Shown here piece after piece: positions 28,040-36,671 of a stretch of 64,000 nt of DNA. A program made the translations under genes and the position numbers. This DNA is from Clostridium saccharoperbutylacetonicum N1-4(HMT) (GTDB lineage: Bacteria > Bacillota > Clostridia > Clostridiales > Clostridiaceae): contig NC_020292.1 in NCBI RefSeq assembly GCF_000340885.1, positions 72,189 through 136,188 on the forward strand. Reading direction: 5' to 3'. The notes beneath the pieces are model-generated. The model was not told the DNA's origin. It was given only the letters and a program-made list of their open reading frames with translations, and ran no database searches. Position 1 is the first letter of the stretch; each line of letters opens with the position of its first letter.

Positions 28040-30457
28040 ATGATTAATATGCAAGAATATCAACTTAGGCAAAAAGATGAACAGTATTCCCTAGAACTTT
28101 TAAAAGAAGGTCATGGAGCAACAAATTATCAAGTTAATAAGAGAATAACTGAATTCTTTGAAAACAAAACTCCAGGACTTCCTTATTTTAAGCCAATTAC
28201 ATTAAAGAAATATGTTAGATCTGATAAAAAAGATTATAATAATATGTTTAAAAACATAGAACAGGACTTGAAAAATGCCTTTCAGGTATACAATACTCAA
28301 ACTAATTATGAAGTGCTTATTAATGGGGATTATGATATGCAAATGGAGGAAGCTAACCATTCCTTAGATAAATTAATTCTTCAAACAGAGCTCTTAAAAA
28401 AATATACAGAAACTAAAACTGCTTATGAACCTTATATAATAAAGTTCAATGATTTATCTATGGTTAGTACACGAAATCTAATTACTCATAATATTCCTCA
28501 AAGTACAAGTGAAATAGATTATGATATATCAATTTTAAGAAATGAGCTAAGGTCTACTCCAAGTGATAAAGTTGATATAAGCACAACTGGAACCATAAGT
28601 GTTGATAGCAGTAATGCTAAAGTCATTTTAAACAAAGATATAACTTCAATTCTAAGTGAAATAATAACTGATATGCTTACAATATCTACAGTAACTTCAA
28701 ATAAAGAGCCTGGAACCTTAACCCTTCAAATTGATTTTGCAGAAAATCATGAGGCTTCAAGAATATGTTTAAATGGCTGTAGCTTATACAACACTAACGT
28801 TAAATTATTTATCTCAGAGGATGGCACTAACTTTCTTGAAAAAAGCAATATTGCTGGGGATTCAAGTATGTCTTGGAGATTTAATGCTATGAATATGAAA
28901 GCCTTTAGAATTATCTTTGAAAAAACAAGTTTTGATTACATGGATAATGATAATAACGAATTTTATTGCTATTATATGTTTTCCAATTTATCTGTTTATA
29001 ATGATAAATACAAGAAATCCAGTGTATTTACAAGTAAAACCATAGAAATGGAGCAGCCAGTATCAAATATTACAGTAGATCCAATTCATGAACTGCCTCC
29101 ACATACTGATATAGCTTATTTTGTAGGCTTTGAAAACAAAAACGATGATGTAGAATGGAAGAATGTTGAAGCTGGAAGCAATGTTGATTTAGGCCTTCTT
29201 ACCAATGAAAAAGAAATATTAACCTATGAAACACAAAAATTTGAGTTTTCTGAACTAGCTAGATATGACAAAGTAAATAAACAATATTACTTTAAGGTTT
29301 ACCCCTTGCCAGATAATACAAATTTAAATTCTATTTATCTAAGAGCTGGTCATTCCCAATGGCTCATTGAAAGACTTGATGTAAATGATAGATATAAAAA
29401 TAAGTCTATAGAAGATATTAAAGCTGATCCTAATAAAGGAATTCCTGAGGATAAGCACATAATACATGATGCTGTTCCAGCAGATAAAGTATGTCATACT
29501 GATGATTACTCAAAGGCAAGGGTTACAGATATAGCACCGTTAGATTCTACAGTTATGGATATAAGATGTGAAAGGGTCAATAACTATTTTATCATGAGTC
29601 AATATGCCATATGTGAACAAGAAACCATAATTGAAAATAGATATATTACCTATGATGTTACAACTGAAACCTTTAATGCAATGGTATTGATAAATGGAAG
29701 GCAAATCTTCCCTAAAAATAATAAATACAGCTTTAAGTTAAATGCTGGAGAAAATCTAATACAAATAATGGTTTTATTAATTAATCATGACTTAACAAAC
29801 TTAGATAATGAGGATAAAACTAAGGATGTGAAAAAAATAAAGCACAATTTTAATTTATTAGCTTATTGCAAGGAACTATATGCTGGCCCTGAAATGCAGA
29901 GAATAAATTACAATAGCCTTATAAAAAACATAAGTAATCAGTCCTTAAAATACTATTCTGTAAAAAAAGAAGATATAAGCAGCCATCCCAAAAATGAAGC
30001 TCCTCGTGTAAAAGAATTTAAAAATGTCATAGTAACTGTTTTTGATTTAAAAAATAAAGCTGAAAAGATTAAAGATCCTCATTACTATGATAACCTAAAC
30101 CTAGAAGTAAACGTCCCAGACGTACCGATGGCTATGGGAGATATGGATTATAACACTAAAGAAAAAGCTATGGATGACGGCCCTGGTGATGGCCCTATAT
30201 ATGATGAAAACAATGATGTGCTTAAACCATCAGATGATGGACATTATCCTCCATATCATTCTCAAGAAGTTTATATGAACAATACTCCATACTTTAGAAT
30301 GTATATTACTTATAAGCATATGCTTAATTCAACTAAGGAATACCTTAAAAATGCAAAAGGAAATTCAAACGTGAGACTTAGAATCATGGCAAAATTATCT
30401 ACTGCTGATTACACAGTATCTCCAGCAATTAATTCTATAAAGATAGTAGGTGAATAA
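28040..30457 (+). CDS. Large tail or baseplate protein (805 aa)
   Basis: GGGAAGGAGAGCTTTTAAT precedes ATG 28040; another ATG nine bases on is possible. The protein has a helical N-terminus (about 1-150), a discoidin-like region at about 230-310 (LQIDFAENHEASRICLNGCS, VKLFISEDGTNFLEK), several beta modules, and an acidic loop near 710-735 (GPGDGPIYDENNDVLK). VKLFISEDGTNF followed by MKAFRIIFEK is the usual strand pattern of F5/8-type C domains. Likely a structural tail component that may touch surface sugars; specific function is unknown. Confidence 0.6.
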   Translation: MINMQEYQLRQKDEQYSLELLKEGHGATNYQVNKRITEFFENKTPGLPYFKPITLKKYVRSDKKDYNNMFKNIEQDLKNAFQVYNTQTNYEVLINGDYDMQMEEANHSLDKLILQTELLKKYTETKTAYEPYIIKFNDLSMVSTRNLITHNIPQSTSEIDYDISILRNELRSTPSDKVDISTTGTISVDSSNAKVILNKDITSILSEIITDMLTISTVTSNKEPGTLTLQIDFAENHEASRICLNGCSLYNTNVKLFISEDGTNFLEKSNIAGDSSMSWRFNAMNMKAFRIIFEKTSFDYMDNDNNEFYCYYMFSNLSVYNDKYKKSSVFTSKTIEMEQPVSNITVDPIHELPPHTDIAYFVGFENKNDDVEWKNVEAGSNVDLGLLTNEKEILTYETQKFEFSELARYDKVNKQYYFKVYPLPDNTNLNSIYLRAGHSQWLIERLDVNDRYKNKSIEDIKADPNKGIPEDKHIIHDAVPADKVCHTDDYSKARVTDIAPLDSTVMDIRCERVNNYFIMSQYAICEQETIIENRYITYDVTTETFNAMVLINGRQIFPKNNKYSFKLNAGENLIQIMVLLINHDLTNLDNEDKTKDVKKIKHNFNLLAYCKELYAGPEMQRINYNSLIKNISNQSLKYYSVKKEDISSHPKNEAPRVKEFKNVIVTVFDLKNKAEKIKDPHYYDNLNLEVNVPDVPMAMGDMDYNTKEKAMDDGPGDGPIYDENNDVLKPSDDGHYPPYHSQEVYMNNTPYFRMYITYKHMLNSTKEYLKNAKGNSNVRLRIMAKLSTADYTVSPAINSIKIVGE

Positions 30458-30458
30458 A

Positions 30459-31298
30459 ATGGCTACAACTTTAACATATAACTATCCTGACAAGGATGAT
30501 GCAGTTGCTTTAAATTGGACAACAACCGATATAGGGGCTGACCATTATAAGATCTACAGAAGAATCTTAGAAACAGATGCAGCCTCTAATAAAATACAAG
30601 ATCAAAAGACTACATCCTATTTAGATAATAGTGTGTTAGTAACAAAAAATATGAAGGTTCCTCAAATATCAATAGATCTTCAAAGAGAAGTTGGGAAAAT
30701 TAAAATATCCTTTGTAAATAATCCAGATAATATCAGAAATTATGTGTATTCTGTCTATATCTATGATGTAAATGATAATCTGCTATCTGCTTCAAACCAA
30801 GTGCAGATATATATTAAAAAGGTTCCAGACAAATATTTCTACCTAATTAAAAAAGCTGATATGCCTTTAAATAAGCAAGATAAATTCACAGAAACAACAG
30901 CTAACTTTGCAGAATTCACTAATATGGACAATGGTAAATATATAATTTATTTATATGCTCAGCTTGGTGATATAAAAACTGATAAAGTTAGTGCTAGATT
31001 TGTAATAGATAATACTATCTTCAAAAAAGAAGAGCATTTAGATGTGCCAAATGCAATAAGATACAACAATAGATATAGAGGCCCTCATGAGTCAAAGAAA
31101 AAAGACTTTGCCATAATGGAAATCAAAAATAATATAAATAAGCTAAAAAAGAGAGTTTCATACTTACAAAACTACAAAAAAGGCTTTTTAGATAAACCTG
31201 AAACCATTAATGTACAGCTTACAAACTTACTAGAAACCATAGAAAGTAGCATGGAGGATATAAGAAAGGAATTAAAATATGAAGAACGTAATAATTAA
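30459..31298 (+). CDS. Fibronectin-III-like tail protein with C-terminal coiled coil
   Basis: I start at ATG 30459, two bases after the preceding stop, with ATAGTAGGTG upstream; a GTG at 30450 would overlap it. The 279-residue product starts with a fibronectin-type-III-like strand pattern (DAVALNWTTTDIGADHYKIY, ... TTSYLDN), has a second beta region with YVYSVYIYDVND, and ends in a helical segment (MEIKNNINKLKKRVSYLQNY) likely to oligomerise. It overlaps the next gene by 20 bases. Probable structural component of the same assembly. Confidence 0.6.
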   Translation: MATTLTYNYPDKDDAVALNWTTTDIGADHYKIYRRILETDAASNKIQDQKTTSYLDNSVLVTKNMKVPQISIDLQREVGKIKISFVNNPDNIRNYVYSVYIYDVNDNLLSASNQVQIYIKKVPDKYFYLIKKADMPLNKQDKFTETTANFAEFTNMDNGKYIIYLYAQLGDIKTDKVSARFVIDNTIFKKEEHLDVPNAIRYNNRYRGPHESKKKDFAIMEIKNNINKLKKRVSYLQNYKKGFLDKPETINVQLTNLLETIESSMEDIRKELKYEERNN

Positions 31299-32508
31299 TA
31301 ATATACCAAGTGCAAATAGAAAAAACTTTGGTTATAAATCAATTAACAGAAGTGATGAACATAATGAAAATCAAAATGAAATATTAGCTGATATTCTTGA
31401 CCTTTATAACAAAACCAATGCAATTGAAAGATTATTAAACAGAAATATGGACTTTATTAAAGAAGAAAATACGTATTTAACTTCCTTAAACAAAATTATG
31501 CTTCAAAAATATAATGATTTGCTCACTCAATATGAAGACTTTAAAAATAGTGCTACAGAAAGAAGACTGCTAATAACTCCATCTTCCTGCACTACAGATG
31601 ACAGAAACTATGGGGCAGTCATAGAAACAAAGACTTCAAGTATCACCAAAAGACCAACTTTAAAAGTATCTAAATTTGTTATTTTTGATGAAGCAGCTGA
31701 TTCTGTATATCTTCCAGACACCTTAAATGTCACAATAATAAATGAAGATTCTAATGGCATAATAACTGAAAGCGATAATGATATATATTCTCCATTTTAT
31801 AAAGACGAAAATTTATACTGGACACGAAGGGTAGTTACTGATAATTCAGTAGAAAAATTAACAACAAACTATGTAATAACTCTGCCTGAAGAAATAATGA
31901 CAACCCCTTTAATGAATGAATTATACATTAATCCATTCCTTTGCAAAGTTACTAAAGTATATTGCAGATATGGAGATTCTGCTGCCTGGGATCTTATTGA
32001 TGGATTAAACTATAATCCTGCTACAGCTAATGCAGGCATTAACTCACAAGATAGTGATATAGAATCCATAAGACCTTTTAAATTAAATTTTGAAAGCAGA
32101 AAAATAAATCAAATAAAAATAACCGTTGAAGCAAGCAGATATACAGAAGTCGAAAGTAATTACAGGACTTTTTTATATGGACTTAAAGAAGTAACTGGCT
32201 TTATTAATTATTATAGCGATTATGAAACTTCTTCCTTTGAATTTGAAACCAAGATTCCTGATACAGATGGCTATGAAATAACAGGTATTAAGCCATACTT
32301 TAACAATGGCAGCGATTCAAGCATGTATTATGAAGATTTCAATTATGATTTCTTTTATAAAGACAATAATGATGAATATCATAAGATAACAGATACCTTC
32401 CCATTTACGCCTGCTACTAGCAATATCAAGGTAAAATGTATTTTTGGTGAAAGTTATGACGAAATGAATATTAGAAAAATAGAAATTATATATAAAAAAA
32501 ATAGCTAA
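31279..32508 (+). CDS. Tail or baseplate protein, last of the structural run
   Basis: The ATG at 31279 lies inside the previous gene with GGATATAAGAAAGGAATTAA before it. The 409-residue protein has a coiled-coil N-terminus (about residues 25-95; NEILADILDLYNKTNAIERL) and a beta-rich remainder. It is the final gene before a promoter-bearing gap, so the structural transcript probably ends here. No family is recognised; the role is inferred from position. Confidence 0.55.
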   Translation: MKNVIINNIPSANRKNFGYKSINRSDEHNENQNEILADILDLYNKTNAIERLLNRNMDFIKEENTYLTSLNKIMLQKYNDLLTQYEDFKNSATERRLLITPSSCTTDDRNYGAVIETKTSSITKRPTLKVSKFVIFDEAADSVYLPDTLNVTIINEDSNGIITESDNDIYSPFYKDENLYWTRRVVTDNSVEKLTTNYVITLPEEIMTTPLMNELYINPFLCKVTKVYCRYGDSAAWDLIDGLNYNPATANAGINSQDSDIESIRPFKLNFESRKINQIKITVEASRYTEVESNYRTFLYGLKEVTGFINYYSDYETSSFEFETKIPDTDGYEITGIKPYFNNGSDSSMYYEDFNYDFFYKDNNDEYHKITDTFPFTPATSNIKVKCIFGESYDEMNIRKIEIIYKKNS

Positions 32509-32515
32509 TATTAGA

Positions 32516-32543
32516 TTGTAATATTATTGTAATTTGCTATAAT
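32516..32543 (+). promoter_or_regulatory. Sigma-70-type promoter upstream of the small zinc-protein genes
   Basis: TTGTAA (32516-32521) and a perfect TATAAT (32538-32543) are separated by 16 bp. The transcript would start near 32550 and carry a leader of about 140 nt before the GTG at 32693. The leader holds a ten-base inverted repeat (CTTATGAATC near 32583 and GATTCATAAG near 32645), an inner GAATC/GATTC pair, and GTCTATTTCGAC at 32617-32628. Confidence 0.6.
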
Positions 32544-32692
32544 TTATATATAAAGGATATTGATTCTAAATATGTAAAGGGCTTATGAATCAATGGATTC
32601 TCTTATGTAGTTTCAAGTCTATTTCGACTATATATATTTAAGAAGATTCATAAGTACTTTTACTAAATTACATTAAAGGCAGGCGATTTATA

Positions 32693-33031
32693 GTGTCCGA
32701 AGACAGAATACTGAATATAATGAAAAATTTAAATTATTTATTAAGCACCCTGGAGCAAGTTTGTGCTCAAAAATTAATCAACAATGTTCCAAGCTCTGAA
32801 TATGACAGTATTTACATCAATTTTGAGTTAAGCAAAAACTCAGATATAATATTTTCCGTATTCAATTCCAATACAAAATGTATTGTTAAAAAGATATATA
32901 CTCTTCCTCAATTGTTAAAAAAATGTGCAGATATCTTTTCTGTTATGAATTTTATAGATGAAGATACTATAATTTTATACAAGAAATCAAAGGAACTCAT
33001 TTATAATACAAATACAATAGTAACTATATAA
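32693..33031 (+). CDS. Unrecognised 112-residue protein
   Basis: The frame begins at GTG 32693 after AAAGGCAGGCGATTTATA, a weak ribosome binding site. The protein is mixed helix and strand (ILNIMKNLNYLLSTLEQVCA; SIYINFELSKNSDIIFSVFN), with no signal peptide, membrane segment or known motif. It heads a three-gene group with two Cys-rich proteins and is followed one base later by the next frame. Its own leader contains the regulatory structures described for 32,509-32,692, so it may be a controlled early gene of the group. Function unknown. Confidence 0.5.
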   Translation: MSEDRILNIMKNLNYLLSTLEQVCAQKLINNVPSSEYDSIYINFELSKNSDIIFSVFNSNTKCIVKKIYTLPQLLKKCADIFSVMNFIDEDTIILYKKSKELIYNTNTIVTI

Positions 33032-33047
33032 AGTGGTGGAGAATAGT

Positions 33048-33416
33048 ATGAATAAAGAATTTATTAAGATGCAGCAAGCAGCAGCAGAGAAAAAGCTGGT
33101 TACAAAAATTAAAGATAATATGCATAAGCATCAGACAACTAAAGAAATATTTGAAGAGGATAAGGAATGCTTCACTTCATGTCCTCGATACAATCCATGT
33201 CCTATATGCAGTAAATGTGAGAATAAGGCAAGCCATTTATATATTAAATGTGAACTTTGCCAAATACCAATGTGCACCCATAAATATATGGATAGACAGC
33301 ACATGATAAAAAGAGAAAACAATACTATACAGGTTTCAAGAGAAACTATTGATAAGCTAAAAGCTATTGCAGCTAAGAGAGAGCAGGTGATAAACAATGA
33401 AAATAGTGCTAGATAA
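33048..33416 (+). CDS. Small cysteine-rich zinc-binding-type protein
   Basis: ATG 33048 with GTGGTGGAGAATAGT upstream is preferred over GTG 33033. The 122-residue protein has a Cys-rich middle: CFTSCPRYNPCPICSKC followed by CELCQIPMC, i.e. several C-x2-C pairs and His residues able to bind one or two zinc ions. Charged helices lie on both sides (EKKLVTKIKDNMHKH; SRETIDKLKAIAAKREQ). It overlaps the next gene by 20 bases. Zinc-ribbon proteins of this size often contact nucleic acid or polymerase, and a sigma-like gene lies just downstream; that link is inference. Confidence 0.6.
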   Translation: MNKEFIKMQQAAAEKKLVTKIKDNMHKHQTTKEIFEEDKECFTSCPRYNPCPICSKCENKASHLYIKCELCQIPMCTHKYMDRQHMIKRENNTIQVSRETIDKLKAIAAKREQVINNENSAR

Positions 33417-33678
33417 TAATATGAATGCTGAGGATTATACAAGAAATGGGCAAAATATACCTAAAAAGCCTGAACCAGGTCAGCCTATTATTTGCCAGTA
33501 TTGCAACGAAATAATATATCCAAGTGAATTTTCAAAAGATTCTTTTCAAAGAAAATTTGAATTTAAATGGCATTTGCATCCTTGGTGTAAGGAAGCTATG
33601 TTAAATCAAGCTGACAGGGGAACTCCAGGGCTTATAGATGAAAGAAAAAAGGCTGCAAGACGCCTTGAAGAGGAATAA
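33397..33678 (+). CDS. Small zinc-finger-like protein
   Basis: The 93-residue frame begins at ATG 33397 inside the previous gene, with GAGAGCAGGTGATAAACA upstream. It contains ICQYCNEIIYPSEF followed by WHLHPWCKEA, a possible C-x2-C/H-x-H-x2-C zinc site, and a basic C-terminus (DERKKAARRLEEE). It is probably co-expressed with the two preceding small genes. No specific function can be read; DNA, RNA or protein binding are all possible. Confidence 0.55.
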   Translation: MKIVLDNNMNAEDYTRNGQNIPKKPEPGQPIICQYCNEIIYPSEFSKDSFQRKFEFKWHLHPWCKEAMLNQADRGTPGLIDERKKAARRLEEE

Positions 33679-33772
33679 ATAAATTCAGATACTACTGATA
33701 AAACTGCCACTTCTAAAAATTTAGTAAGAACAAGGCGGTTTGGAGAAAAGATCTAAGAAGAGAGGGAGAATA

Positions 33773-33826
33773 ATGTTAGTCTTAATCCCATCACTAAATT
33801 ATTCAGGTAGCTTTTATGAGAAATAA
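33773..33826 (+). CDS. Possible 17-residue leader peptide overlapping the sigma-like gene start
   Basis: ATG 33773 stands behind AGAGGGAGAATA, the best ribosome binding site in this gap. It encodes MLVLIPSLNYSGSFYEK and stops at 33826, 11 bases past the ATG (33816) of the sigma-like gene. Such an overlap would couple translation of the regulator to this short peptide. The real downstream start has only a modest AGG site of its own. Supported by position and spacing only. Confidence 0.4.
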   Translation: MLVLIPSLNYSGSFYEK

Positions 33827-34721
33827 ACAATATGAAGTTGATTATAGCAAAGATTATCAAAGAGTACATGACTTAGTATATGAATATAAAAATGGTTCAA
33901 TGGATGCTGCAGATAAATTATTGGAGTCCTTTGCAAAATTCTTATCCAATTATGCAGTACTAATAAAGTATGGTAAATACAATTTAAATTACTATTCTGT
34001 AAGAAGCTTTATAAAGCTATTTGTTGAAGATCCTAAAGATAGAAAATTATTAAATTCTCATTTTTATAATCAATATGCAGGGAAGAATGTAGTATTCTCA
34101 ACAATTAATACAATCATGAATATTTTTCATGAGTCAAGCTCTGAAGATATAAAACAAGATTTGAAAATAATATTTTTTAATATGTGTCAGAAATACAAGG
34201 ATGTAAGGCCTAGTTTTCATACCTATATAGATAAAAATTTCCACTATTATGCCTATAGGTACTGGGAGAAAACTATACGAGATCCCATTGGACGTGGAAG
34301 CTCTGTAAGTATTTCTACACCAATTAAATCAATTAAGTTTGTAGAAGATACCAATCTTACCTTTGCAGATATATTGGAAGATGTGCAATCAAAAGTCGAA
34401 AACGACTATACTTTAAATAAGATAACTGTATATTACGATATTAAAACTTCCTCTATCCCAGTGGCTTACGGGGAAGAAAATAGTGATACATATAATAATA
34501 CTTTTTTAAATACCAACTGGATAAATGGTATTACTTGCAGCACAGCCTTTAAGATCCTTACTCCTTTAGAACGTAAAATTATTAAATTATGGTATATAGA
34601 TAATCTTACCGACAAAGAAATAGGTGATAAATTTGGCATCTGTAGAGGCAGCATAAATAAAAGAAGAAATATTGCCAAGACAAAGATAGGGGAGTATTTG
34701 AAATATAGAAAAGTGGAGTAA
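33816..34721 (+). CDS. Sigma-70-like factor / phage late transcription regulator
   Basis: The 301-residue protein has a large helical N-terminal and middle part (FHTYIDKNFHYYAYRYWEKT resembles sigma region 2). At about residues 245-297 it has a region-4-like helix-turn-helix: TPLERKIIKLWYIDNLTDKE, then IGDKFGICRGSINKRRNIAK. The L-T-D-K-E-I-G-x-x-x-G-x-x-x-x-x-I-x-x-R-x-x-x-A pattern is typical of sigma-70 region 4. It could direct host RNA polymerase to the element's late or structural promoters. The N-terminal half is divergent. A GTCGAAAACGAC palindrome lies inside the gene at 34395-34406. Translation may be coupled to the short upstream ORF. Confidence 0.7.
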   Translation: MRNKQYEVDYSKDYQRVHDLVYEYKNGSMDAADKLLESFAKFLSNYAVLIKYGKYNLNYYSVRSFIKLFVEDPKDRKLLNSHFYNQYAGKNVVFSTINTIMNIFHESSSEDIKQDLKIIFFNMCQKYKDVRPSFHTYIDKNFHYYAYRYWEKTIRDPIGRGSSVSISTPIKSIKFVEDTNLTFADILEDVQSKVENDYTLNKITVYYDIKTSSIPVAYGEENSDTYNNTFLNTNWINGITCSTAFKILTPLERKIIKLWYIDNLTDKEIGDKFGICRGSINKRRNIAKTKIGEYLKYRKVE

Positions 34722-34752
34722 TATTAGTTAATACAAATACTTGGTACACAAA

Positions 34753-34789
34753 AACTGTTATAAATGTGATTTTTACATTTATAGCAGTT
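34753..34789 (+). terminator. Terminator hairpin after the sigma-like gene
   Basis: AACTGTTATAAATGT pairs with ACATTTATAGCAGTT (15 bp with one G-T wobble) around GATTTTT. It separates the + strand block from the converging DUF1016 gene. Confidence 0.6.
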
Positions 34790-34792
34790 CAA

Positions 34793-34827
34793 CTTAAATT
34801 GTGCAGACACTGTCTGCACAATTTAAG
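34793..34827. repeat. Perfect 35-bp palindrome behind the DUF1016 gene
   Basis: Arms CTTAAATTGTGCAGACA and its exact complement flank a single central C. It lies 29 bp beyond the stop of the (-) strand DUF1016 gene and could end its transcript. Its core TTGTGCAGACA-C-TGTCTGCACAA recurs exactly inside that gene at 35588-35612. Confidence 0.8.
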
Positions 34828-34856
34828 AATTTTACCTGATTGATTTTCTCTGATCT

Positions 34857-35891
34857 TTAATCATCAGATATTTCCCCATCAAAGAAATTAATGCGTTTTT
34901 CTAAATCTTCAATAGTTGGCAATGCATCTTCAAATTCATCTGGTAATTCTCCAAATAGTTTGTATTCACTTATTCCAATTGGTTTTGTCATATCTTTAAG
35001 GGCATATTCTGCAATTAACTTATTTTTCTCTCTGCATAATAAAAGCCCAATAGTTGGATTATCCTGTTCTGTTTTTAAGATATCATCAACAGCAGAAAGA
35101 TAAAAATTTAATTTACCTGCATATTCAGGTACAAATTTTCCTGTTTTCAGCTCAATGACTACATAGCATTTTAGTTTTAAATGATAAAATAATAAATCAA
35201 TATAGAAATCTTCTCCAGCCACTTCTATGTGATACTGATTTCCTACAAATGCAAAGCCTGAACCTAGTTCTAAAAGTAACTTTGTAACCTGCTTTACAAG
35301 TTCTTTTTCTAATTGAACTTCTAACATATCTTCCCTAAATGTAATAAAATCAAAATTGTAGGGATCTTTTAAAATTCCCTTTGCAATTGTACTTTGTGTC
35401 TTAGGTAAATTTTTTTCGTAATTAGTGGTTTTTTCTACAAGTACTTGCCTTTTATATAGATTTGTTTTTATCTGAGTAGCCAATACATTTAAAGACCATC
35501 CATTTTCTATAGCCTTTTCAATATACCATTTTCTTTCATCCTGTGATTTTACCTTATCCATAATCTCAATATTATGTGACCATGTTATTTGTGCAGACAC
35601 TGTCTGCACAAATTCAAAATCTGTATATAATTCTGCAAATTTACGCATGTATTTTAAATTCCTAATAGAGAAACCTTTTATTTCAGGGAATTCCATTTTA
35701 ATATCCTTTGCAAGGCTATCTATAAACTTATTGCCCCATTTGCTATTATTAAGAATCACATTACCTATATTCCAATATAATAGTATAAGTTCTTTATTCA
35801 CAGTTTTTATAGCTCTATATTGTGAAGCTTTTATTTCTTCCTTTATTTTCTGAATGGTTTGCAAATAATCATTTTCATTAATAAGCATCAT
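34857..35891 (-). CDS. PDDEXK nuclease-family protein, DUF1016 (YhcG-like)
   Basis: The 344-residue protein has the two-part DUF1016 plan. A helical N-terminal region contains LLYWNIGNVI and SAQITWSHNIEIMDKV. The C-terminal PD-(D/E)XK-like nuclease fold has DFYIDLLFYHLKLKCYVVIE, then LKTGKFVPEYAGKLNFYLSA; Asp in FYIDLLFYH and the E-x-K in VIELKTG are the expected catalytic residues. Two ATGs stand in tandem; the second (35888) is better spaced from GGAGGG. Family members occur in accessory islands and some associate with restriction or conflict systems. The codons for FVQTVSAQ are built on the GTGCAGACA palindrome. Confidence 0.8.
   Translation of the reverse strand: MMLINENDYLQTIQKIKEEIKASQYRAIKTVNKELILLYWNIGNVILNNSKWGNKFIDSLAKDIKMEFPEIKGFSIRNLKYMRKFAELYTDFEFVQTVSAQITWSHNIEIMDKVKSQDERKWYIEKAIENGWSLNVLATQIKTNLYKRQVLVEKTTNYEKNLPKTQSTIAKGILKDPYNFDFITFREDMLEVQLEKELVKQVTKLLLELGSGFAFVGNQYHIEVAGEDFYIDLLFYHLKLKCYVVIELKTGKFVPEYAGKLNFYLSAVDDILKTEQDNPTIGLLLCREKNKLIAEYALKDMTKPIGISEYKLFGELPDEFEDALPTIEDLEKRINFFDGEISDD
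35588..35612. repeat. In-gene copy of the GTGCAGACA palindrome
   Basis: TTTGTGCAGACA-C-TGTCTGCACAAA is a perfect 25-bp palindrome inside the DUF1016 gene, matching the core of the palindrome at 34793-34827. On the coding (-) strand it specifies FVQTVSAQ. Confidence 0.8.
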
Positions 35892-35955
35892 ATCCCTCCA
35901 TTTCTGCTATGATAAATTTAAGATACCGAAATGCTTCAAACTGTTGTATCCTTCT

Positions 35956-36108
35956 TTAAAATGGATTTGCCTCTAAAACCTCAGCTACCTCTTGCAGCTT
36001 TACTTTTTCTAAATCAAAATCCTCGAATTTCTTAATATATTCATGATATATTTTAAAATTTAGTACGTCAACATTAAACTTTATTTCATATTTATTTGAT
36101 GCTATTTT
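35956..36108 (-). pseudogene. Start-less coding remnant upstream of the DUF1016 gene
   Basis: A (-) strand frame open between stops reads SNKYEIKFNVDVLNFKIYH, then EYIKKFEDFDLEKVKLQEVA, ending EANPF. It has no start codon but looks like protein sequence (charged, helical). Probably the C-terminal stub of a lost gene. The rest of 35,892-36,326 shows no gene. Confidence 0.35.
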
Positions 36109-36304
36109 TTAAACTTACAACATTTTTAAAATTAAAAATGAGCTATCGCTAACAGATTTTTATCAGTTAATGCAAAAGCTCCTTTTTCGTAGTTAAAATG
36201 TAAATTATATAGTTTTAAGTCTTGTACGTGAAATAATTTTATTTCCTAACCTAATATCATCTTAACCCTATATTGGATATTTTGTCAATATGAGATAAAA
36301 CAAA

Positions 36305-36328
36305 AAAATCTAGCATAAGCTAGATTTT
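36305..36328 (-). terminator. Terminator of the PadR-like gene
   Basis: AAAATCTAGC and GCTAGATTTT form a perfect 10-bp stem with a four-base loop, followed on the (-) strand by a T-run. It touches the stop codon of the PadR-like gene. Confidence 0.8.
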
Positions 36329-36671
36329 AAGGTAAAACTTTTGCAACATCTTTATAAAATTTAGATGTTTTGCTAAGTAATTTTTTATAATGTTCAGAAT
36401 TAGAATTATAATAGTCTCTGCCTACAGGTGTTATTTCGTAATACTTCTTTTGGTTGTAATCATACATGTAATTGATATACCCATTTTTAATCATAGAATT
36501 AATTACAGGATAATAAGTTCCATGAGATATATCCCATGTAATGTCAAAACGCTTTATTTCGTCTAGAACTTCTTTAAAATATACTTCTGAATCTTTTTTC
36601 ATTATATATCCCAGTGTAAATAGTTCTAATAAATTGCCAGGCGTAATTTTGGTTATTTTTTTTTGTTCCAC
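36327..36671 (-). CDS. PadR-like winged-helix regulator
   Basis: The 114-residue protein shows the PadR pattern: an N-terminal helix (NLLELFTLGYIMKKDSEVY), a recognition-helix region HGTYYPVINSMIKNGYI, and the wing NQKKYYEITPVGRDYY. These proteins are usually repressors that bind palindromic operators near their own gene. Its upstream region (36,672-36,780) contains ACGAATTCGACCT, a relative of the element's GTCG palindromes, and further up the AATATAAGAATA repeats. It stands alone with its own terminator, which fits a self-regulated switch. The ligand and targets are unknown. Confidence 0.65.
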   Translation of the reverse strand: MEQKKITKITPGNLLELFTLGYIMKKDSEVYFKEVLDEIKRFDITWDISHGTYYPVINSMIKNGYINYMYDYNQKKYYEITPVGRDYYNSNSEHYKKLLSKTSKFYKDVAKVLP

